A program made the position numbers and the translations under genes. A stretch of DNA of 64,000 nt from Bathymodiolus brooksi (Eukaryota; Mollusca; Bivalvia; Mytilida; Modiolidae): contig OY804579.1 of the NCBI GenBank assembly GCA_963680875.1, forward strand, positions 25,839,804 through 25,903,803. Direction: 5' to 3'. Positions within the stretch are counted from its first letter, which is position 1; each line of letters opens with the position of its first letter. The notes beneath the pieces were generated by a model. It had not been told where the DNA came from. It made no database searches and worked only from the letters and a program-made list of their open reading frames with translations. Below, piece by piece: positions 56,894-64,000 of this stretch.

Positions 56894-58715
56894 ATCGGGT
56901 ACCTATGCATGCGGGTGCTGCTGAAAATTTGTTTTTGGAAATAAACCTTCAAATAAATTGTAAAATGTTATTTAATATAATGTTTAAAAGATTATATAAT
57001 GTTATAAGAAGTCAATTTGACTACAAGGCAACTCTGAACAAAATGCATGAATCTAAGTGAAAATCATTTGAAAAACTGGAAAATCGCAAATAATTTTTAC
57101 GTAAACTATAAAACATACATGGATTCGCTCCTCTATTCAGAATAGATAACGGCATTACACTTTTTTTACGCTATATAACCTCAGTGCTCCCTGATGTATC
57201 TCAATTGCAAGATGCCGTTTCTAACCAACAGCAACTTCATCAGAGACAAAATAATTTGCAGATGACCGCCTGTTATTCCGACACATCAAAATCAGGTCGG
57301 CAGCAACAGAGAGATCTAATATTACTGGAAGATGACGAATAGCAAATAAGCTTCATTACCCCAAAAATGCATTGTAATAAGAATAATTGAACAAAGAAAT
57401 AAACAGTTGATACCAACAAACCAGATGGAAACAAGTTATATGCATTGTCGATGCCAACAAGTGCCGAAGAGTTACCATAAGGTATGAATTATTCTGAGAC
57501 AGGCACAACGAAAATATTGTTGGTAAAGGAAATAAGACGCTAGGCTTCATTCGTAATAATCTTGATGACTGTTTGAAGAGTCAGTACCATATACGTTCAG
57601 TGGAATATACATCTCCATATGAGACCCAAAAGAAAATTAAACCACTGGAACAAGGTTTTAAAGAAAAGACATTGACAGAACCTGGTTGTATCAAAATATG
57701 ATAAAATCTATATAAAAAAGGCATATGCTTATCATTAACAATGTAGTTGAGCTAATCGCCATTTACAGTCATGGATCATGGTTAAACACTGCTTTTATCA
57801 TGAAATAAAAAAAACATCGACACTTATGACCAATCAACCTCCCTGAGGATCATCATGGACTGGAACCAGCTATCATCAAACCTTGCAATGGCCAACATAG
57901 CGGAGGCTTAAGAGTTGTCATAAAGGCGTGCTCTGACAAGAACTAGGCAACACCCTCCTGATCATATTTTAACTGTATATTGCGAATTTTAAGTGCTACC
58001 AGCTTAGAAAGCTTCCTGTATTGCCCAACACACTCGTTCGGTTTCCTCGGAAACACCGACATTCAATACAAATAGGGTGCCTTTACCTGGGAGAAGAAGG
58101 CGAAGATAGGATTTTTTTTCTGGTTTACATTTGAGCATACCCGTTTCGTAGTGGTAACAAAATTTAGAGAAAGTTTTCTATAATTGATCAAACTGTAAAA
58201 AAACTATTGTTAATGCTTAAAACGCTTTTGGAGAAAATGCATTCATGATAGAAAAAATAATAGAACATGAAAGTTTTTTGGTTTTATTCATTTTCTATTT
58301 TGTTTCAACTGCAATCAAATATATCTAGTTTTTGCATTAATAACGTGTATTCAAAATGTGTAAATTTATCACATTTCTGGCAAAAATGGCTTTTCATGTA
58401 AAAAATCAGATATACATTCCTTATGTACAAAATGTATCTGTATTTTACGGGTACCTCGAATTACCGAAATGCCCAAATGGAAAAACGCAATGCCCAGGAA
58501 TTAGGTATGTTATATTAATACAAACATTTTCTGAAAATGTTCTGAAAATTGGTTAAGAAATGATGATTTTATCGTCATTTTAGTACTTTTCCATATATTT
58601 ACTATAGTGTGCGGGAACATAAAAACATGATGACCGGTATTCGTAAAAATCGTTCAAGTGGTTCCATTGGAAAATATTTTAAAAAAATCTGTCGACTAGA
58701 AAATGTTTTTTTTCA
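56894..58715. other. Stretch without recognised gene
   Basis: AT-rich. Short frames (57356-57550 minus, 58356-58556 plus) have no recognised domain. No repeats from elsewhere in the window were found here. Confidence 0.45.
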
Positions 58716-58719
58716 CATT

Positions 58720-59045
58720 GGTCAATCAGAAACAAGAACATATTAGTTGGACGATCAAAACGAAATATGAAAATTTTATACAGTATCTCCCATATATACA
58801 TCATTCTACAAAGAAACAATTTGCTGTGCCTCCTAGTTTCAGATGAATTTTTTGTTTAAAGTTCAACCAGAAACAAGAATTGCCCATGTCGACCATGTTT
58901 TTTGTCCAATCAAGATGAAATGAGCAACCTTTATAGAAGACCTTCCATAGATGTTTCCTAACAAGTTTCTTTTCATTTGGCCAAGCGGTTTCAGAGATGA
59001 TTTTTTTTTTTAATTAACCAAACAGGAAACAACTAGTATTACTGT
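58720..59045 (+). repeat. Tandem-core repeat, CAGAAACAAGAATTGCC family
   Basis: About two diverged units of the array type seen at 13560-14300. They are followed by ACTGTGAGCACAGCTCACT, a palindromic motif that may be the element's terminal hairpin. Confidence 0.55.
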
Positions 59046-59074
59046 GAGCACAGCTCACTAAGATATACATGTAC

Positions 59075-59627
59075 CCCCCGCTCCCCACATCTGTCCAACC
59101 TATTTCCATAACCAAAACATTACTGATTGTTCAGACCAAAAATGAAAGGGATCCTCCTCTCTTCACCGGTAAGCTGCTGATAAAATTTCAAAACATTCTG
59201 AGAAACACTACTCAAGTTATCGTACGACATAGGGTAAAACTCCTATTTTCCGTCATAACAAGTCCAATAACTCTGGAACGGCAAAAGTGAAAATCGTCAA
59301 AAATGAAAGGGATCCTCCTCTCTTCACCGGTAAGCTGCTGATAAAATTTCAAAACATTCTGAGAAACACTACTCAAGTTATCGTACAACATAGGGTAAAA
59401 CTCCTATTTTCCGTCATAACAAGTCCAATAACTCTGGAACGGCAAAAGTGAAAATCGTCAAAAATGAAAGGGATCCTCCTCTCCTCACCAGTAAACAGCT
59501 AATAACATTTTAAAAGATTCTAAGAAACACAACTCAAGTTATCGTACGACATAGGATTTGTCTACAGACGGACGGACGGACATGGTGAAACCAGTATACC
59601 CCCCTACAACTTCGTTGTGGGGGTATA
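59075..59627 (+). repeat. Tandem-core repeat, 161-bp units
   Basis: Three units starting AATGAAAGGGATCCTCCTCT at 59141, 59302 and 59463 (exactly 161 bp apart); the first two are almost identical. The array ends in GACGGACGGACGGACATGG and CCCCCTACAACTTCGTTGTG. The size matches the bivalve pearl-type core. Confidence 0.8.
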
Positions 59628-59737
59628 ATAATTGCCTATGGTGGCCATGTTTGTTAACAGAGCAGAACGAAATGATTAAATATTATAGAGGGCTTTCCAT
59701 AGATGCTTCCTACCAAGTTTCGATTCATTTGGTCAAT
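59628..59737 (+). repeat. Tandem-core repeat unit, left half of an interrupted copy
   Basis: ATTGCCTATGGTGGCCATGT to TTCGATTCATTTGGTCAA. It continues after the insertion at 60863 with GCGATTTCAGAGGAGAAG, which is the normal next segment of the unit. Confidence 0.75.
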
Positions 59738-59904
59738 AAGGGTAATAACAAAATTACGGAACTCCGACCAATCTTACAAAGGGAAAGTCAAAACTCATAA
59801 TTATATAAACAGACAAAATCAATCAACAACCGGAAAACTGTGAAAAGCGTAATGACCCTGACTTGGTGTAGGCATTTCGGATATTATGAAGCAGCTGGCC
59901 GCGA

Positions 59905-60230
59905 TTACCAGTACTAGTATTTTACCAGAATCTTGATACTGGTAAATACTAGTATCCCAGTATCTTCCAGAATTTTCCAGTATCTGCAATACTAGAAGAT
60001 ACTGGTCATTGCCAAAATATGAGTATTGCAGATACCGGAAGATTCTGGGAAATACTGGTTATACCAGTATTGCAGATACTGGAAGATTCTGGAAAATACT
60101 GGTTATACCAGTATTGCAGATACTGGAAGATTCTGGAAAATACTGGTAATACCAGTATTGCAGATACTGGAAAATTCTGGAAAATACTGGTTATACCAGT
60201 ATTGCAGATACTGGAAGATTAGGTACGAAG
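59905..60230. repeat. 44-bp minisatellite, partly head-to-head
   Basis: Units start at about 60019, 60063, 60107, 60151 and 60195 (44 bp apart): ACCAGTATTGCAGATACTGG followed by AAGATTCTGGAAAATACTGG. The preceding 59930-60005 carries the same words in inverse orientation, so the array is palindromic around 60005. Confidence 0.85.
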
Positions 60231-60299
60231 GTGCGGAATGTACTTGTATATTGTTTTTATTAGTCCTGTCTGTGGTATGGTCCCTTAGAGTTTGATATA

Positions 60300-60521
60300 T
60301 ACTGGTGAATTCAGGATACTAGAGTTTCCAGTATTGTGTGTTTTACAATACTAGTATATTACCAGTATTGCTGGAGCTTCCGGTATTGTGTATAGATCAA
60401 CGATTCTGGTATTCCAGTATTGTAAATTCACGATACTGGTACATCCAGTATTGTATATATACGATACTGGATTTCCGGTATTGTAACATTACAATACTGG
60501 TATTTCTAGTATTGTACAGTG
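60300..60521. repeat. Chain of CCAGTATTGT / ACAATACTGG hairpins
   Basis: Successive short inverted repeats of CAGTATTGT and ACAATACTGG (or CGATACTGG) with 5-15-bp loops, related in sequence to the adjacent 44-bp minisatellite. Confidence 0.75.
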
Positions 60522-60524
60522 TTA

Positions 60525-60745
60525 GGGACCGACCATTTAACTTGAAGGGGGGGTTATGGTTTTTTGCTTCGTTCAGAATTTGTTTTTCGGACAACACAAG
60601 AATTCGAATATTTATTTTTTTTGTCGCGCGAATTTTTTTTCCAGAATTTAACATTACATTATATGACAAAAACTCAGAATATTTTTTTAGAAAAAAACCA
60701 TAACCCCCCCCCCCCCCCCCCCCTTCAAGTTAAATGGTCGTTCCC
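60525..60745. mobile_element. MITE with GGGACCGACC termini and TTA duplication
   Basis: GGGACCGACCATTTAACTTG at the left pairs with CAAGTTAAATGGTCGTTCCC at the right; GGTTATGGTTTTTT / AAAAAACCATAACC extends the stem. TTA flanks both sides (60522-60524, 60746-60748). A 21-22-bp poly-C run lies in the right arm. Features fit a PIF/Harbinger-type MITE. Confidence 0.85.
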
Positions 60746-60862
60746 TTACATTACGGTTCAAAGGTCCCGGCTCTCACTATAACAGTATTTATAACAATAC
60801 AGGAACAAATTAGGTAAAATAGCTGTCAAAGCAGTACCAAATTCAGTGAAGTAAATGTCAAG

Positions 60863-61430
60863 CGATTTCAGAGGAGAAGATTTTTTTTAGAAATCGACCA
60901 ATCAGAAACAAGAATTGCCTATGGTGGCTATGTCTATGTACAGGTCAGGACGAAATGAGCAATCTTTATAGAGGACCTTCCATACATGCTTCCTACCAAG
61001 TTTCAGTTCATTTGGCCAAGTGGTTTCAGAGCAGATTTTTTTTTTTAGAAATCTCCCAATCAGAAACAATTGCCTGTGGCCGCCATGTTTGTTTTCGGAT
61101 CGGGACGAAATGAGTAATCTTTATAGAGGGTCGACCTCCCATAGATGCTTCTTACCAAGTTTCGGTTCACTTGGCCAAGTGGTTTCAGAGAAGATTTTTG
61201 AAATTGACAAATCAGAAAAAAGAATTGCCTATGGTGGCCATGTTTGTTAATGGATCGGGACAAAATGAGCAATCTTTATAGAGAACCTTCTATAAATGCT
61301 AACTACCAAGTTTCGGTTCATTTGGCCAAGTGGTTTCAGAGGAGAGGATTAAAATGTGAAAAGTGAACGGACGACAGACACCAAGTGATAGTAAAAGCTC
61401 ATCTTGCCTTTGGCAAGGTGAGCCAAAAAT
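60863..61430 (+). repeat. Tandem-core repeat, right part of the interrupted copy
   Basis: About three units continue the array (TGCCTATGGTGGCTATGT, CTTTATAGAGGACCTTCC, TTTGGCCAAGTGGTTTCAG). It ends with GAACGGACGACAGACACC and CTTGCCTTTGGCAAGGTGAG, a small hairpin likely to mark the element's end. Confidence 0.7.
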
Positions 61431-61805
61431 AAAAAAAAATAGCACTGTCAGAAAAGTCGTAAAATCCAGAAGAAAAATTGTAGAAAGAGGCATAATCAAT
61501 ACACCTAGCACACATATACATGACCACTGACATTCCTGGCTTGGTACAGGTACTTAACTAGATGTGTCGGAACGACATGAATGTCCCAGCCATGAATATT
61601 AAGGAGGCTCGCAAATGTTTCACCATTTTTTAATTCCCTCAGCAATAGGCTAAGAATAACAAACTATTGTTTAAGATCTGTATCCTCAAGCCTCCTTAAA
61701 TTCATAAGATTTATTCAAGGAAACAATATTGCCTGAACAAATCTTGATATGATCAGGAATCTACAACACTTGCATATGAATAAGAAGTCCTATACCTATA
61801 AAATA

Positions 61806-62057
61806 TTACCTTTTAATAGTCATTGAATTTTTTTCTGAATTAAAAGTGTCATGTGGTCTGAGTAATAACATCCATTGTAAATTATTGATGGCAAAAGTCC
61901 TGCAATGAAAACAAGGTTCAATGTTGATCCGTAGATTGTGGTGGGGTTGGTCACACAACTGTTGTAGGTCATTTGTTTTGAAATGCTGAACTACTTTTTC
62001 ATAAAGAGATGGAGTGGTATTGCGATTAACATTGAAATCTCCAAGAATAAATGGCAT
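61806..62057 (-). pseudogene. Second EEP-type endonuclease fragment
   Basis: The frame reads MPFILGDFNVNRNTTPSLYE and then FKTNDLQQLCDQPHH, the GDFN and (C/D)QPTH-like blocks of transposon EEP nucleases. The C-terminal half is not recognisable and the region upstream has no matching frame. It is similar in layout, but not closely in sequence, to the fragment at 55340-55715. Confidence 0.45.
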
Positions 62058-62224
62058 GTTCAGATGCTGACAATGGATGGAGCAAATTCAACCTTGATTG
62101 GTAACTCATCACTATACACTCACATACCAAAAATCAAGTCAATATCTCAAATCATAGAGAAAAAATCGAGAAAGCATCAGAGATGCAACAGCAGAGTTGC
62201 AAGTCTTAATCATTTGGTCTTGTT

Positions 62225-62790
62225 TTATAAATAAGTAAGAAAATAAAGAATAAATATATGGTTTAAGGGTGGGGATCTCAACCATTAAAAAGTTCACTTC
62301 AGGTAGGGGGTGGGGTATGACCCCCGGGGCCTGAGCTATAAGGCATTTAATTTGCCTAGTCACCCTGATCATAAATATATATGGTCTAGGGGTGGGGATC
62401 TCAACCATTAAAAAGTTCACTTCAGGTAGGAGTTGGGGTATGACCCCCCGGGGCCTGAGCTATAAGGCATTTAATTTGCCTAGTCACCCTGATCATAAAT
62501 ATATATGGCTTAGGGGTGGGGATCTCAACCATTAAAAAGTTCACTTCAGGTAGGGGATGGGGTATGACCCCCGGGGCCTGAGCTATAAGGAATTTAATTT
62601 GCCTAGTCACCCTGATCATAATATATATGGCTTAGGGGGTGGGGATCTCAACCATTAAAAAGTTCACTTCAGGTAGGGGGTGGGGTATGACCCTGGGGCC
62701 TGAGCTATAATACATTTAATTTGCCTAGTCACCCTGATCATAAATATATATGGTTTAGGGTGGGGATCTCGGTCACATTTTTGAAAACAG
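62225..62790 (-). repeat. Tandem repeat, about 119-bp units
   Basis: About 4.5 units start near 62257, 62376, 62495, 62614 and 62734. Each has GGGTGGGGATCTCAACCATT, then AAAAAGTTCACTTCAGGTAG, then a GACCCCCGGGGCCTGAGCTA block, then GCCTAGTCACCCTGATCATA. Reading frames across it produce repeated peptides and are not genes. Confidence 0.9.
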
Positions 62791-63064
62791 ATTTCCCAGC
62801 GGAGTGGGGCTGAGCCCCGGGGATAAAAATGTTGAATGCACAACTTCACATTGGCATCTCCACCCATACCAAATATTAAGTTTCTATCTTTTGTGGTTTC
62901 AGAGAAATGTGTAATTCTCAAAATATGTACATTTTCTATAAAAAACCATGATTTTACAAGAAAAAAACAATAGATTAATCTGAATTTCGAACTCGCTCTA
63001 AATAATAGTGTAATAATGCTTTCTACCAAAAATTATGTTGATCGGCCAAAAACTAAGAGCGCTA

Positions 63065-64000
63065 TCGCGTTAACGAAGACAAGGGCAACGCAAAGCGTGG
63101 CGTATCCCCTCGCCTAAAATTTAGACCCTGTGACCTTGACCTTTGACCTTGAAAATCAATAGGGTTCCAGATTTTCTTAAGGTCTAAGTATGTACCAGGT
63201 TTGGTCAAAATCCATTGAAGGATGTTGATTCTAGAGTGTTCACAAGGATTTTACACAGTAACACAGTAAAGATTTGACCCGGGGACATTGACCTTTGACC
63301 TTGAAAATCAATAGGGTTCCAGACTCTCCTAAGGACTAAGTATGTACCAAGTTTGGTCAAAATCCATTAAAGAATCTTGATTCTAGTGTTCACAAGGATG
63401 CTATGTGGTAAAAATTAGATCCGGTGACCTTGACCTTTGACCTTGAAAATTAATAGGGTTCTAGACTCTCCTAAGGAGTAAGTATGTACCAAGTTTGGTC
63501 AAAATCCATTGAAGAATGCCGATTCTAGTGTTCACAGGGATGTTATGCGGTAAAAATTTGACCCCTTGACCTTTTACCTTGAAAATCAATAGGGTTCTAG
63601 AATCTCCTAAGGACTATGTATGTACCAAGTTTGGTCAAAATCCATTGAAGGATGTTGATTGCAAAGTGCTCACAAGAATGTTACGCAGTAAAAATTTGAC
63701 CCGATGACATTGACCTTTGACCTTAAAAATCGATAGGGTTCCAGACTCTACTAAGGACTAAGTATGTACCAAGTTTGGTCAAAATCCATTGAAGGATGTT
63801 GATTCTAGAGTGTTCACAAGGATGTTACACGGTAACAAATTTACCCAGTGACCTTGTAAATCAATAGGGTTCCAGACTCTCCTAACGACTAAGTATGTAC
63901 CAAGTTTGGTCAAAATCCATTGAAGGATGTTGATTCTAGTGTTCACAAGGATGTTATGCGGTAAACATTTGACCCCTTGACCTTTGACCTTGAAAATCAA
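63065..64000 (+). repeat. Tandem-core repeat, GACCTTGACC family, about 140-150-bp units
   Basis: At least six units run off the right edge. Each has TGACCTTTGACCTTGAAAAT, then CAATAGGGTTCCAGACTC, then CTAAGTATGTACCAAGTTTG, then GTGTTCACAAGGATGTTA. The left boundary GCAAAGCGTGGCGTATCCCC is the complement of the right boundary of the copy at 37975-38485. Confidence 0.9.

Larger units (their letters stand above)
59738..60862. mobile_element. TAAGGGTAATAAC-family repeat inserted in a tandem-core array, itself interrupted
   Basis: The left half 59738-59880 and right half about 60748-60862 match the copy at 7861-8170 in order and orientation. It lies between GGTCAA and GCGATTTCAG of a tandem-core unit. 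GTCAA occurs at both junctions and may be a short target duplication, or part of the element end. The middle (59881-60747) is foreign: a minisatellite and a MITE. Confidence 0.65.

Noticed and set aside
62139..63029. ORFs with repeated FMIRVTRQIKCLIAQAPG-like peptides
   Set aside because: The translation of the 119-bp tandem repeat; the repetition follows the DNA unit rather than a protein domain.

Overview
The window is nuclear DNA from an animal, most likely a marine mollusc and probably a bivalve. The reasons are an intron-containing LSM11 gene, AT-rich intergenic DNA, tRNA-derived SINEs with a body typical of molluscs, tandem-core repeats of the bivalve 'pearl'/Helentron type, and many inverted-repeat DNA transposons. 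The species cannot be named from the sequence. There is no sign of prokaryotic organisation.

Layout. 1-1833 is a 58-bp satellite. 2654-6698 (minus) is a decayed Ngaro-type tyrosine-recombinase retrotransposon with gag-like zinc finger, RT/RNase H, tyrosine recombinase and SGNH hydrolase. 7.5-15.6 kb holds dispersed repeats, a Penelope-like RT fragment, one foldback element and a SINE. 15.7-33.6 kb is packed with palindromic, long-inverted-repeat transposons. Four of the foldback elements in the window (10821-13231, 18932-22708, 23923-25428, 25471-30340) appear to form one family, with GGGYACC termini and 9-bp target duplications, although single ends or duplications are eroded in some members. 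Others belong to different families: an 8-bp-TSD hAT-like palindrome at 22896-23731, a 9-bp-TSD element at 30528-31644, and a 5-bp-TSD element at 32410-33599.

The one recognisable host gene is LSM11 (U7 snRNP subunit for histone pre-mRNA 3' processing), plus strand, four coding exons at 31859-32255, 37468-37607, 39163-39228 and 42991-43476. Together they encode 362 aa, with in-frame GT-AG junctions. Its introns carry a transposon with a C2H2 zinc-finger ORF, a hAT transposase fragment and other repeats.

Downstream, 45907-54087 is an 8.2-kb minisatellite of a 35-bp unit with higher-order structure. 54.2-64 kb is repeat-rich: a SINE, endonuclease (EEP) fragments, RT fragments, several tandem-core arrays of about 119-161 bp units, and an insertion nest four levels deep at 59.6-60.9 kb.

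Most long open frames here are accidental products of tandem repeats and are not annotated as genes.
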